Counted from the first letter of the stretch, positions 45,636 through 55,351 are shown. The stretch is 64,000 nucleotides of DNA from RI-106 sp964496875 (GCA_964496875.1 CAZCBH010000012.1:1-64000); one strand, 5' to 3'. The notes: generated from the letters alone by a model not told the origin. Program-made: numbers and translations.

Positions 45636-46457
45636 ATCGGCCACCGGAATCATCTCTTTGTATTTGAACAGAGATGGCACGGTAAGCACCCCTCCATCCA
45701 GACTGACGATTAGGGCGGTCAGGTTGTTTGCCGCATGGATGCCGAGGGCGTATTCCAGCCCTTTTGTTTTAATCGTGATTACAGAAAGGAAAGCACCGAT
45801 CCCGAAATAGAGCAGTCCGACCAGATAGGGATTTGACGCCATCTCGGGATTCCACATATGAGGGAAGAAAAAGAGGACTCCGTTCAAGATGGATAGAAAC
45901 CAGATATTCTCTGAGATTTTCGCCGTTGCCTGCAAAATCCAACCTCGAAAATACAGTTCTTCTGCCGTGGTTTGCAGTGGTGTCATAATCAGCACCAGAG
46001 GAAGGTAGAGAAAGTAGCTGCTTGCCTCGAAGGTCCATTCATAGGTCTTGGGGCGAATCAGATAATCTATCCCGAATGCGGTCAGACCCAGCCCCAGCCA
46101 TAGAAGAAAGCCAAATGCTATGCGAGACCAGCGAATCTTTTTTTGTGGCGATACGAGGGAGAGAACAGGTCTATTGTGAAGAACCTTCACACCGAACAGT
46201 ACTGCGATGAGAAGAGGCATTATCGATAGATTTAGAGAAATATACTCAATAATAGGGTCGACGTTTTTGAGGTGTCCGAGGTCGTCGAATTCCGGCCACC
46301 CTTTGATCAGCAGTATCACAGAGACAAGATAGAAGATGATGCCGACAACGAAATAGAATATCCCGCCACCTGTTATGCCCAGAGCGTAGAGCCAGCCCTG
46401 GGATCTTCCTTCCTCTGCCATGGCCAGAAATTGATTTTGGATGTTCTTGCTTTTCAT
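45558..46457 (-). CDS. CPBP-family intramembrane metalloprotease
   Basis: 299 residues with eight or so helices and the Abi/CAAX-protease motifs: EELYFRGWILQ (motif 1, the Glu pair and Arg), FFFPHMWNP with the motif 2 His, and GIHAANNLTA with the motif 3 His. Such proteases cut within membranes, for example prenylated proteins or bacteriocin-related substrates. The ICMT-like methyltransferase nearby is suggestive of CAAX-type processing, but no prenylation gene is visible. Its last 26 codons overlap the converging gene. Confidence 0.88.
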   Translation of the reverse strand: MKSKNIQNQFLAMAEEGRSQGWLYALGITGGGIFYFVVGIIFYLVSVILLIKGWPEFDDLGHLKNVDPIIEYISLNLSIMPLLIAVLFGVKVLHNRPVLSLVSPQKKIRWSRIAFGFLLWLGLGLTAFGIDYLIRPKTYEWTFEASSYFLYLPLVLIMTPLQTTAEELYFRGWILQATAKISENIWFLSILNGVLFFFPHMWNPEMASNPYLVGLLYFGIGAFLSVITIKTKGLEYALGIHAANNLTALIVSLDGGVLTVPSLFKYKEMIPVADLVAFTASALIAGFLILRREKRTANQ

Positions 46458-46510
46458 TCTTGCAATAATACCGCTTTCGGTTCACAAGTTGATAGAAATT
46501 GTCCACAATA

Positions 46511-46537
46511 GAAAAGAAGGTCCGACTGCTCGGACCT
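46511..46537 (-). terminator. Intrinsic terminator of the LysM gene
   Basis: On the minus strand AGGTCCGA (46537-46530) / TCGGACCT (46525-46518) with a GCAG loop, followed by TCTTTTC. It lies 43 bases after the LysM gene stop. Confidence 0.85.
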
Positions 46538-46579
46538 CCCTCTCTTGGAATGCGACTTTTAGGTCACATTTCCAACCCC

Positions 46580-48916
46580 TCATCTGCGGAAATATTTCTG
46601 CTCGTAGGCACGGGCTAAGGCTTGGATTTGATCCGCCGGAGGAAGTACATACTTCCTGCCAGCGTAATAGATAGGCTCTCTTGCTATTACGCATCCGTTG
46701 GCATCCTGCTCGAATCTGGGCGGCAGATTGTTGGCTGCGTAGAGCGCCTCTATAGGCACTGCATGACCATATTTTTTCATGGCTAAGCTGGAGAGAGTGT
46801 CACCGTACATCAATCTGACTTCGGTGGCTTCGTTGGCTTCACCGGCACGAGAGGCATTTTGTTCTCTCAGCTGCTCGGCTCTGGCTCTGTACTGTTCGGT
46901 CAATCTCGGGATGTCCTGGGCGCTGGGGAGAATTATCTCCTTGCCGGCACCATATGACGGATCGAGGATAGTCGGCTTGCCGTTTTCATTGACGACGCTG
47001 GGCTGCATGCCGTTGGCTTCGAAGATGGCTTCGATTGCCGGGGTGCCGTATTTCTGGATTGCCATATTCCAGAGACGATCACCATTTTGCAGGGTCACTT
47101 TTGTGGCGTCACCGGCATCTCCAAGATTAGAGTGTCTTTCCAATGGGCGTTCGTGTTGTACCTGTTGTGCGTGCTGTATGCTTTGCTCTCTTCTCTGGGG
47201 AGCGGCTTCGGCATCGCGATGGATAACCGGCTGATCATTTCTGACGACGACATCATCGCGTCTGGGCGGAATATATTGTTCACGCTGTTCTACGTGACCA
47301 TTCATAGGCTGACGTCTTTGATGATCTCTAGACGCTTCCATCTCCATGGTTTCTCTAGTGATACCATGTTTGCCGGAGTAGTTGATGATGTCGGACAAGG
47401 TGATTTTACCGCCGTCACCTTCTGCCGAAGCTTTTATAGATCCGTAGTTCTCTCTCATGAATGACGCTGTACTGCGCTCTTCGGGAGAGAAGCGGAAGGT
47501 ATCGGTTTTGGCCTGATCGAGATCATCTTTGCTTATCTGACCGTCGCCCTGGGAGAGCTTGTTGAAGCCTTCAGTAGAGCTGAAGAATTTCATCATGTTT
47601 CTCGACATATCGATTTTCTGTTTGTCGGAGACATCTTCGTTAAGCATCGCAAGCGCGTCATCTTTAGAGATGCCCAGGCGCTTTTCACGATCGTCGGCGT
47701 CGTAATCGTTATTGAAGTGATTGTCCTGATGAGCCATGGCGATGGTGTCCGAGTTGTGTCTAAGATTAGCCATGAGCATGGATTCGACCGGATGATCTTT
47801 GGCTCTGTCAGACTGAAGGAAGGAATCCAGATCTGATTGATTGATATAACGGTTGTCTCCTTTGAGAGTGTCGAAGTTCTCTAATGCGTATTGGCCCATG
47901 GTGCGACGGAGCAGAGAGTCGGAGCTGAGCCCGCGGCTGACACCGGTTCTTATCTCGTTTATCTCCTGGGGACTCAAGCCGCTTTTGACCAGATGATCAT
48001 CGAATTGTCTGAGATTGCCGGTGAGGTCTCCATCTTGAAGACCGGCTCTTATAGAGCGCAGGCCGAGGTCGACATTGCCGCCGACTTTATCGGCAGGAGA
48101 GATTCTCGCCTCTACTTCATGACGCACCGGGGACTCGGCGATATCGGCGCTGACGCCGTGCTTGCCGGACCAGTTCACCACATCAGAGAGACTCATCTTG
48201 AAGTTGCTGTCACCGGATGCGGAGGCACGAATGCCACCGAAATTTTTATCCATATAATTGAGAGCGTTTCGCTGTTCAGAATTATAGCGAACCGTATCGA
48301 CCCTTGCTTTATCAAGCTCATCGCCGGAGAGCAGGTTGTCACTGCCGGCGAGGCTGCTCCATGTGGAAGAGTTTCCGAAGAAGCGCATCATTTTTGCCGA
48401 CATCTCGGTGTGGAAGCTGCCCTTGTTCTTGTCTTGACCCCATTCAGAAAGGTCTTTCTTACTGATGCCTTTGCCAATTTCTTCAGAATCGCTCGGTCTT
48501 TCGTCACGGAAGCTGCTGGCGTCTTCATGGGAGAGCGCTATAGAACTCATATTGCTTCTGAGACCGCGGGTTATCAGTCCACGAACAGGTAGATTCGATT
48601 CGATGCCTGCCTGCAGGGCGCCGTCTAGATCATTCGAGTGAATGTAGTTGTCACCATTGGACATGGTACCGAAACTTTTTGAGGAATAATCTACTAATAC
48701 TCTTGGTAAAAGTCCGGATTCTTGTAGTTTGCTGCCGAGGGATTTGCTTACCTCGAGCTTCTCCTGTCCGCTCAAATTAGAGCCGGAAATATCTCGGTCC
48801 AGTCCGTTGACCACATCGGCCAGGTTGTTATTTCTGATACCTTCTTTGATCGTATCGAATGCATGGTTGGCAGCATTCTCAACGCTATTTTGCGCATGGG
48901 CGCCATCAATCGACAT
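46580..48916 (-). CDS. EF-hand-like repeat protein with two C-terminal LysM domains
   Basis: 778 residues from ATG 48916 (MSIDGAHAQ), chosen for GGAGG 8 bases upstream; ATG 49090 would add 58 unconvincing residues. Two large internal repeats of about 230 residues each contain EF-hand-like loops (DNYIHSNDLDGAL, GDNRYINQSDLDSFL, GDGQISKDDLDQA, GDGGKITLSDIINYSGKHG). A Gln/Arg/Pro-rich linker precedes two LysM domains (QNGDRLWNMAIQKYG and MYGDTLSSLAMKKYG). There is no classical signal peptide. Likely a calcium-responsive cell-wall-binding protein; the export route is unclear. Terminator downstream. Confidence 0.85.
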   Translation of the reverse strand: MSIDGAHAQNSVENAANHAFDTIKEGIRNNNLADVVNGLDRDISGSNLSGQEKLEVSKSLGSKLQESGLLPRVLVDYSSKSFGTMSNGDNYIHSNDLDGALQAGIESNLPVRGLITRGLRSNMSSIALSHEDASSFRDERPSDSEEIGKGISKKDLSEWGQDKNKGSFHTEMSAKMMRFFGNSSTWSSLAGSDNLLSGDELDKARVDTVRYNSEQRNALNYMDKNFGGIRASASGDSNFKMSLSDVVNWSGKHGVSADIAESPVRHEVEARISPADKVGGNVDLGLRSIRAGLQDGDLTGNLRQFDDHLVKSGLSPQEINEIRTGVSRGLSSDSLLRRTMGQYALENFDTLKGDNRYINQSDLDSFLQSDRAKDHPVESMLMANLRHNSDTIAMAHQDNHFNNDYDADDREKRLGISKDDALAMLNEDVSDKQKIDMSRNMMKFFSSTEGFNKLSQGDGQISKDDLDQAKTDTFRFSPEERSTASFMRENYGSIKASAEGDGGKITLSDIINYSGKHGITRETMEMEASRDHQRRQPMNGHVEQREQYIPPRRDDVVVRNDQPVIHRDAEAAPQRREQSIQHAQQVQHERPLERHSNLGDAGDATKVTLQNGDRLWNMAIQKYGTPAIEAIFEANGMQPSVVNENGKPTILDPSYGAGKEIILPSAQDIPRLTEQYRARAEQLREQNASRAGEANEATEVRLMYGDTLSSLAMKKYGHAVPIEALYAANNLPPRFEQDANGCVIAREPIYYAGRKYVLPPADQIQALARAYEQKYFRR

Positions 48917-49109
48917 AGCCTGGACCTCCGGGGAAAGTGAGCAGTGTAGGGGGTTAAGAACAATCAGGCCAACACCGTTTATTCGATTTGTATGCAATTT
49001 GCGAGCGTGCCTATGATAGTATGTCGACCCACCCTCAATATCAATACGGGAAATTACGTAGGTAGTCGTATATTTGATTAAAACTCTCAATTCGGCACGA
49101 GTCCGGTTG

Positions 49110-51017
49110 TCACAATATCATTTCTAATCCGGAGCGGGATTTTTGCGAGACATCCAGGTCCAGTCCGGGGCGGATTTTGCTGATCTCCGGTCTAATGCTG
49201 TCGCCAATGTGCTTGCAGCGGATGAAGCGAAGGCTTTTAAGAGACGGTATTGTAGCCAGGCTCAGTGCTTCTTCCCGGGTGAACTCCGGGCTGTCTTTGA
49301 TAGTCAGGTTTTCCAGCTTCATAGAATGGAGCACCTCCTGGTAGTTTCCGGGGAGCTTGCCCAGTTCCATCTCTTTCAGGGTCTTGTTGTTCTTTAGAGC
49401 GGCAAAGTCTCCGGCGGCGATATCATTCTGGGAGATATGAAGTCTGGTTATATTCGGAAGCTCATTCATCTTACTAAGGAAGGAGAATTTAAGGGATTTA
49501 TTGTCTGTCAATACCAGGGTATTGAGGCTTTTCATCCGTAGTATGGGCTCCAGACCTTTTTCGGTCAATATGGACCTTTCTATACAAAAGGATTTCAGCT
49601 TGTCGAGCCTGGTCAGGACTTTCAAGTCTTCGTTCTTGAAGCCGTAACACTGGATGAGGTCGAGAGTTTCGATACCTTCTCTCTCGGCTATTATTTTGAG
49701 TGCTCTGGAGTCGATTTCGCTTTCCATCAGTTTTAGCTTGCGAAGGGGCAGATGGGCAGCGGCTTCCAGTGTGTCGCCTTTTAGATTGTCCATTCTAAAA
49801 AGCAGAGTATGGATATCATTATGGTCTTTCAGAAAGGCTAGATCCGATTTCCTGCCGTCCACATCACCCATGACGGAGTAGTATCCGGGGGCATTACTCT
49901 TCTCTGCTTTTAAGTGGGGTTTGCCGCCCGTTATTGAATCTATGGATACGCTATTGTCCAGGAAGACTTCCTTTCCTTTCTTCGCTTTGCCGTCCTGGCT
50001 TTTTTCATTCTCTTTACCGAGACCTGGAATAAACACTTTCAAGGCGAGCATAGTGAATGCAATAGAAGCCAGAATGACCGCAGCGGTGATCACAGGCTTT
50101 CTAGTTTTGCGACGGTTTTTTATGGAGCCCGGACCTATCTCTCCATCGTCTTGCTCATCATCTTCAAAGGCGGCGTTTTCATAGCGCTCCAGGTCTTTGA
50201 GCACCTCATCGAAACTATTGTATCGGTCCGTTTCTTTTTTCGCCAGGCAGCGTGCGGCAAGTTTTTCTATGGCATCAGGAAACTCGATATCAGAGCGTTC
50301 TAGCAAGGTTGGCGGTGGGGCGTTTGCGTGCAGCATCATCGTGGCGCTGGCCGACTCGCCAAGAAAAGGCGGGTCGCCTGTGAGGATTTCGAAGAGGACA
50401 CAGCCGAAGCCGTAAATATCCGAAGCCTTCGAGACCGGTTCTCCGCGCACGGCTTCAGGGCTCATATAAGGTGGACTGCCCACTGCGGCTCCAGTGCGGG
50501 TCAACTCCAGAGCGGTGCCTTCTTCTATCTTGGCGATACCGAAGTCCACCAGTTTAACGGTTCCATCGTAGTGACCTTTTTCTATCAGGATGTTCGAAGG
50601 TTTTAGATCTCGGTGCAATACTCCATGATCGTGCGAATGTTTCATACCCAGGCAGATCTGTTTCAACAAAGGGACCGCATCGCTCAGTTTGAGCGCTTTA
50701 AGCTTGTGAAGTCGACTTTCGAGACTCTCTCCTTCGATATACTCCATAGTCAAAAAGAGCTGACCGTCTTCCAGCAATCCGAAATCCAGGATTTTTATGA
50801 TATTCGGATGTTCTAATTTGGCTATTGCTCGGGCTTCGGTCTGCAGCCGGGCTGCTTTGATGTCGTCGGGTTTTTTATTAAGAAGCTTCATGGCGACAAT
50901 TCTTTTGACCGAACTGTCTTCGCATTTTAAAACCACACCCATGGCGCCCTCGCCTAGTTTCGCCAGGGATTTATATCTTTTGCTATGAAAGTACTCGGAC
51001 TTATTTTCTTTCACCAC
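49110..51017 (-). CDS. Membrane Ser/Thr protein kinase with leucine-rich external domain
   Basis: 635 residues: kinase domain at about 14-275 with GEGAMGVV, K44, HRDLKPSNILI (D137) and DFG (158-160), so predicted active; a transmembrane helix near 305-330; and a C-terminal part with leucine-rich units (LDLIQCYGFKNEDL, TLVLTDNKSLKFSFL, LHISQNDIAAGDF). The N-terminal Cys modules of the kinase at 28218 are absent. The start is GTG 51017 or the next GTG at 51014, both just after GGGAG. A receptor-like kinase whose external domain probably senses a protein ligand or surface. Confidence 0.9.
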   Translation of the reverse strand: MVKENKSEYFHSKRYKSLAKLGEGAMGVVLKCEDSSVKRIVAMKLLNKKPDDIKAARLQTEARAIAKLEHPNIIKILDFGLLEDGQLFLTMEYIEGESLESRLHKLKALKLSDAVPLLKQICLGMKHSHDHGVLHRDLKPSNILIEKGHYDGTVKLVDFGIAKIEEGTALELTRTGAAVGSPPYMSPEAVRGEPVSKASDIYGFGCVLFEILTGDPPFLGESASATMMLHANAPPPTLLERSDIEFPDAIEKLAARCLAKKETDRYNSFDEVLKDLERYENAAFEDDEQDDGEIGPGSIKNRRKTRKPVITAAVILASIAFTMLALKVFIPGLGKENEKSQDGKAKKGKEVFLDNSVSIDSITGGKPHLKAEKSNAPGYYSVMGDVDGRKSDLAFLKDHNDIHTLLFRMDNLKGDTLEAAAHLPLRKLKLMESEIDSRALKIIAEREGIETLDLIQCYGFKNEDLKVLTRLDKLKSFCIERSILTEKGLEPILRMKSLNTLVLTDNKSLKFSFLSKMNELPNITRLHISQNDIAAGDFAALKNNKTLKEMELGKLPGNYQEVLHSMKLENLTIKDSPEFTREEALSLATIPSLKSLRFIRCKHIGDSIRPEISKIRPGLDLDVSQKSRSGLEMIL

Positions 51018-51135
51018 AGGCTCCCATGCCCTCTAGCAATTCATACCCGACCATCGGGTTTATCAAGAATGGCGCGGGATAATTTTGCAGTTTGATCGGG
51101 AACAAGGTGGTAGGTAAATGGAGGATTCCGATTTG

Positions 51136-51705
51136 ATGCGAGCAGTTGCTTTGTCTTTTATTGTCCTACTCTCGGGTGTGGTTCCGGCAGCTTCGGCTTA
51201 TGATCCTAATTTCGATCAGAAGGTGAAGTATCACCAGTCCAGAGTGAACTGGAAAATCCAGGAAGGAAAGGAGAGAATGAGGAAGGCTCGGGAGGCTAGA
51301 AGCTCTGCCAGCGCCACCTATGGCGCCGCCGGTTCTGCAGCGGCCGTGAGCAGTTATTCCTCTAACAGTAGCAGCAGTAGCCGAAGTACTGCAGCCAGCG
51401 CCGCCGGACGTCCCTCCACCGGTCCGAGTCAGGCGCTGCAGTCTTTTATATCGGTGGCCAATCGCGCCAATAGAATAGAGTATCTCTATCCTTATGCCTT
51501 GAAGGGGAAAACCGAGTACTGGCAGCGCCTCAGCACCGACAACAAGATGAAAGAGTTGCGGCGTATCAAGAACTGGACCGGCAGTGCCCGGATGCTTTCC
51601 GTCGACAACAAGGGGGCTCTGGCTACGATCAAACTGCAGGGCAGAATCCGCGGTGTCAATATGTGGGTCGAGAACGGGCAGTGGAAGTACAGTGACGACT
51701 TTTAG
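51136..51705 (+). CDS. Secreted protein, Ser/Ala-rich, unknown function
   Basis: 189 residues from ATG 51136; GGAGGA lies 10 bases upstream, whereas ATG 51118 is too close to its site. A signal peptide (RAVALSFIVLLSGVVPAASA) is followed by a charged helix, a Ser/Ala-rich linker (about 60-95) and a compact C-terminal domain (YLYPYALKGKTEYWQ, ATIKLQGRIRGVNMWVENGQWKY). No family recognised; the C-terminal strands ending in GQWKYSDDF resemble small lipocalin-like or NTF2-like folds only vaguely. Confidence 0.7.
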   Translation: MRAVALSFIVLLSGVVPAASAYDPNFDQKVKYHQSRVNWKIQEGKERMRKAREARSSASATYGAAGSAAAVSSYSSNSSSSSRSTAASAAGRPSTGPSQALQSFISVANRANRIEYLYPYALKGKTEYWQRLSTDNKMKELRRIKNWTGSARMLSVDNKGALATIKLQGRIRGVNMWVENGQWKYSDDF

Positions 51706-51728
51706 GGCTTCTTGAAGGCACTGAACGG

Positions 51729-52700
51729 TTAAACCCGGGGAGGAAACGCGATGGTGTTGCCTCCCCTTTCTATTGCCTGTTCCGAGGCTTGCTCCGCTTT
51801 GACCAGAAGCTCTTTCCAGCTTGTGCCGTGGGTCGGAAAAGAAGCGACGCCGATGCTTGCTATCAGGGAGAATTTGTACTGCCGGAATTGCAAAATCGAA
51901 GTCTCCAGGCTCCTTCGGATCTCGTCCATCAACTGGGCGGCGTTGGGGGCCATGAACTCGGGCAGAACAACTATGACCTTGTTCTCGAATCTACCGGCAA
52001 TCTCCATGTCGAGGTCTATGTAATGGGCCAGGATCTTTCCCAGATTCTGCAATGCCGCATCCACCGCCAGTTCTCCGAAATGCCCACGAATAAGCTCCAG
52101 CTCGTGAAATGTGATGATACAGACCGATAGCGGACGCTGATGTCTGACCGCTCTTTTCACTTCTCTCTCCAGCATTTTCATGGAATGCCTGAAATTGTAG
52201 ATAGTGGGAATCTGCTGGTCATAGAAATAGGTGCGCTCTATCTTGTCTTGCTGGGCCGCTTTAGAGGCTGAGAGGATCTGGTCTTGACCCTGATCCTGTC
52301 CCAAAGTCTGACCCCGCAATTGCGGCTCTTCTGCGCCATTTTGGCCCAGAAGCTCAGGCTTCCCGTCGATTGCAGGTTTTAGCGGATTAGGAGGAGCGTT
52401 CGGAGGCAGGTGAGGCTGGGCTCTTTGCACTGGTGCAGGCTTTACCGGCATCTGAGCAAGGGCTTTGAGCTGTTCCTGAATGTCCGGGGCGAGCGGCGCC
52501 GCCTCTGCTTCGCCTTCTTTCAAAATAGGTATATCCGCTTTTTGAAAGCCGCCCAGCATCGCTTCGACATCAGGCTTGTTCGGTTTTCTGCCCATCAGGC
52601 TGTGAGACTGATCCGTCGTGGTCGGTCTTCCTTTTCTGACGCCGCTCAGGCGTCGATTGAAGGGGTCTTCGGCTATTATCCGATCTTGGTCGTTGGGCAT
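51729..52700 (-). CDS. Degenerate GGDEF-domain protein
   Basis: 323 residues. A Pro/Gln-rich unstructured N-terminal half (about 1-155) leads to a nucleotide-cyclase-like domain (about 160-320: RPLSVCIITFHELELI, IAGRFENKVIVVLPE, ASIGVASFP). The position of the signature GG(D/E)EF reads FENKVI, so diguanylate cyclase activity is not expected. Such proteins can still bind GTP or c-di-GMP or act as protein partners. ATG 52700 has only a weak ribosome site. It lies in a minus-strand run of signalling genes. Confidence 0.8.
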   Translation of the reverse strand: MPNDQDRIIAEDPFNRRLSGVRKGRPTTTDQSHSLMGRKPNKPDVEAMLGGFQKADIPILKEGEAEAAPLAPDIQEQLKALAQMPVKPAPVQRAQPHLPPNAPPNPLKPAIDGKPELLGQNGAEEPQLRGQTLGQDQGQDQILSASKAAQQDKIERTYFYDQQIPTIYNFRHSMKMLEREVKRAVRHQRPLSVCIITFHELELIRGHFGELAVDAALQNLGKILAHYIDLDMEIAGRFENKVIVVLPEFMAPNAAQLMDEIRRSLETSILQFRQYKFSLIASIGVASFPTHGTSWKELLVKAEQASEQAIERGGNTIAFPPRV

Positions 52701-52818
52701 CTGTTAAGCAATACAAAAAGGCATAGGACTACACATCATATATCATTCAACTTACCCGAATCGGCAGGAGATTTATCTATAAGGGCTTCTGCCGAAAGAG
52801 GCGGATAATTTTGCGATT

Positions 52819-54207
52819 TCAGCGCAACCAGGCGTCCTGAGCGGGTTCATAGCCCAGCTCCTTTGCCCTTGCATACTCGGAAGCGGCGGCGTCCTTATCA
52901 TTCATCCTCTCTTTCAGACGGGCTCTTTCGTAGTGAAGCAAGCCCGAGCCAGCCTCATACGCCAGTGCTTTATCGAGAGTCGCCTGTGCCTCTTGCAACT
53001 TCCCTTGTTTGAACATCATATTCGATACCAATGCCGCAATTCTTTCCGGTTCCGGATCCACTTCAAAGCTGCGCCAGTTTTTCTTCGCTCTTGTCTTGTT
53101 CTTGTTCTTGGCTGCGTTTTTGTTCGCGTCCTCATCCGGATAGACGGCAATTGCCAGAGCTGCTTCTCTTCGAGCCAGGGCCGGATCTTTCTTCTCCAGG
53201 TAGCAAACGGCTTTGCCCAGATGTGCTCCGAACAGTTCGTCCACCGCCAGGCTCCGGTCGAAGAAGATCATGGCCCGGTCGTACTTTTTTTGACCCAGAA
53301 GAATCCGACCTTTCAATTCATACAGACCGGCCAGGTCCCAGTAGTCTGATTCAATCGCTTTGTTCGCGTCGGCAAGCGCTTTGTCATAGTCTTTCAAGCG
53401 GCAATAGCTGCGTCCTCGGTAATAAGTAGAGTATCCGTCATCGGAATCGAGGCGTATTGCTTCGGTCAGCGATTTTATAGCTTCTTTGGGTTTATTCTGG
53501 CGGAAGTAGGCGACTCCTACATAGGCATAGGGTTTCTGGTTGTCCGGGGCCGTTTTTATCGCTTTCTTACTGTACTCGACCGCTTTATCGAGATCGTTGT
53601 CCTTGAGGGTAATATAGGCGAGATAGTTGTAGGAATATTCGGATTTGCTGTTGAGGGCCACGGCTTTTTCGAAGCTCTTCACTGCTTCATCATGTTTATC
53701 AAGTTTCCAATAAGCGTGACCTAGCCATTCATAGGTTGTCGATGAATGGGGATCCTCTTTGAGCGCCGCTTGAAATAATGATACTGCCCTGGTCTTATCC
53801 TCCTCTTTCAGATAGCGGCTGCCCAGTTTTGTGAATTCCCGCGCCGATTGAGGCTTCTTGAGCAGGTGAGAACGCAGGACCTCTCCTTTGTCGAAAGTCT
53901 TGGCCGGAATGTGATCGACCGCGTCATCGAGCTTGTCGACCGCCATGGGCGGTATGTCGTCCGGGGCAGCCAGTCTTGTTTGGACATCGGCTTTGATGAT
54001 GCCGTCGAAGGCTTCAATCTTGTTTCTGGCGATCACCACGGTGCCGGCCGGGGCTCCTTTGGGTGGTGGAGAGGCTTTGATATATTTCGAACTTATGAAA
54101 AGCTCCCAGATTAAAAAGCATCCGCCCATGAAGCAGATAATACAGACCAGGGCAAGGGCGACCAGGCTATTGATGAGAGTCTTGTTTTGATCGTAGTACT
54201 CGGACAC
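52819..54207 (-). CDS. SAF-domain TPR membrane protein
   Basis: 462 residues. A single transmembrane helix (about 12-36, LVALALVCIICFMGGCFLIW) is followed by a SAF-like domain (about 50-115, GTVVIARNKIEAFDGI, IPAKTFDKGEVL), known from pilus/flagellar assembly proteins CpaB and FlgA, and then about eight TPR units (YEWLGHAYWKLDKHDEAVKSF and others). GTG 54207 is the start, 15 bases after the pseudokinase stop, so the two are an operon. It is probably an assembly scaffold outside the inner membrane. Confidence 0.8.
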   Translation of the reverse strand: MSEYYDQNKTLINSLVALALVCIICFMGGCFLIWELFISSKYIKASPPPKGAPAGTVVIARNKIEAFDGIIKADVQTRLAAPDDIPPMAVDKLDDAVDHIPAKTFDKGEVLRSHLLKKPQSAREFTKLGSRYLKEEDKTRAVSLFQAALKEDPHSSTTYEWLGHAYWKLDKHDEAVKSFEKAVALNSKSEYSYNYLAYITLKDNDLDKAVEYSKKAIKTAPDNQKPYAYVGVAYFRQNKPKEAIKSLTEAIRLDSDDGYSTYYRGRSYCRLKDYDKALADANKAIESDYWDLAGLYELKGRILLGQKKYDRAMIFFDRSLAVDELFGAHLGKAVCYLEKKDPALARREAALAIAVYPDEDANKNAAKNKNKTRAKKNWRSFEVDPEPERIAALVSNMMFKQGKLQEAQATLDKALAYEAGSGLLHYERARLKERMNDKDAAASEYARAKELGYEPAQDAWLR

Positions 54208-54222
54208 GATTTATTTATGTAT

Positions 54223-55257
54223 TTAACCGCCCATGAACTTCTTAACTTTGCTTACCCAGTTGTCCGTTTCTTTCTCTTTATCTGCATAAGCTGAGCGCGG
54301 CAATTTCTCCCAGTTTTTTATGTCCACTTCATGCTCGATGGTGGTTGCCGTGCGCTGGCGCGCCGCTATAAGCTCCTCTTTCAGTTCGGCTAAAGATTGA
54401 ACGCGCCGGTTCATATCAGCCTGCAAGCACTTGCGAAGCAAGGCTTCCAGATTGGCCTGGCCCGATAAGCCGGATTCGAATTCGGATTCGGAGAAAGGCA
54501 CTATATTCGATGCCATTTTGTTATTGAGCATCTCCACGGCGGTACTGCCCTTGAAAGGTAGGCGTCCGCAGATCATTTCATACAGCACTATGGCGAAAAC
54601 GTAGATATCCGAGCGTATATCGACCCCCCTTTCCATGCCCTGCTCCGGGCTCAGATAAGCATAACTGGCTCCTTCGGACGGTAATTCCGAATTATATAGC
54701 TCAGGCTCTTCCGGATGAAAGATAGAGTCCAGGTCAACCAGCTTTACTTCGGGCAGTCGCTTGTTGAAATAGTCGATCAGAAGAATGTCGGATGGCTTGA
54801 AGCTGGTGTGGAAAATGCCGTGGGCATGAAGTTGCTCCAGGGCATCAAGGATCTCGAAGCCGATTTCGAGAGCTTTGTCCACCGGTAGATGTTTATAGTC
54901 TTTGAGCAACTCTTTTAAACTAATAGCTTTGATAAGCTCGGTGACTAGATAGGGCTCTCCTGCTTCGGTTTTGCCGAAGTCATAGACCGAGACGAAGTTT
55001 TTGTGTTTGCTCACTTCTATTAGAACGCTGCCTTCAAGGGCCAGCTTTCGTTCACCGATTCTGGTGCTGCAATTCTCTCTCAGAACCTTGACGGCAACCA
55101 GGGCATCACCTGGATAGACTTTTGCCGAGTAGACGCGGCTGGAGCTACCCGAGCCGATTAACTTCTGAATCAGATACTTGCCGTCGATGCGCTGATTCAG
55201 ATGTGGCGGGGCGCAGGCATCGGAGTTTAGATCAAGTTGTTCAAATGGGTCGAACAT
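54223..55257 (-). CDS. Protein pseudokinase
   Basis: 344 residues with a full-length kinase fold: glycine loop IGSGSSSRVY, lysine K57 in VAVKVL, and APE-region LSPEQGMERG. The catalytic HRD is HTS (150-152), the following KPxN is KPSD, and DFG is DLD (175-177). Loss of the catalytic Asp makes phosphotransfer unlikely, while ATP binding may remain. No transmembrane helix. The ribosome site GGAGA is inside a small GGAGA/TCTCC hairpin (55262-55274). Operon with the SAF-TPR gene suggests it scaffolds or gates that protein. Confidence 0.85.
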   Translation of the reverse strand: MFDPFEQLDLNSDACAPPHLNQRIDGKYLIQKLIGSGSSSRVYSAKVYPGDALVAVKVLRENCSTRIGERKLALEGSVLIEVSKHKNFVSVYDFGKTEAGEPYLVTELIKAISLKELLKDYKHLPVDKALEIGFEILDALEQLHAHGIFHTSFKPSDILLIDYFNKRLPEVKLVDLDSIFHPEEPELYNSELPSEGASYAYLSPEQGMERGVDIRSDIYVFAIVLYEMICGRLPFKGSTAVEMLNNKMASNIVPFSESEFESGLSGQANLEALLRKCLQADMNRRVQSLAELKEELIAARQRTATTIEHEVDIKNWEKLPRSAYADKEKETDNWVSKVKKFMGG

Positions 55258-55351
55258 AGTCGGAGATTTTCTCCTTCAAAACGGGACGATTTTTTGATCA
55301 TACCCTTAATTCTTCCTGGAGCCGTTCTCTTTATTTTGATTTGACTATTTT

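Noticed and set aside
47891..48592. 233-codon plus-strand frame opposite the LysM gene
   Set aside because: Antisense shadow of a repeat-rich gene.
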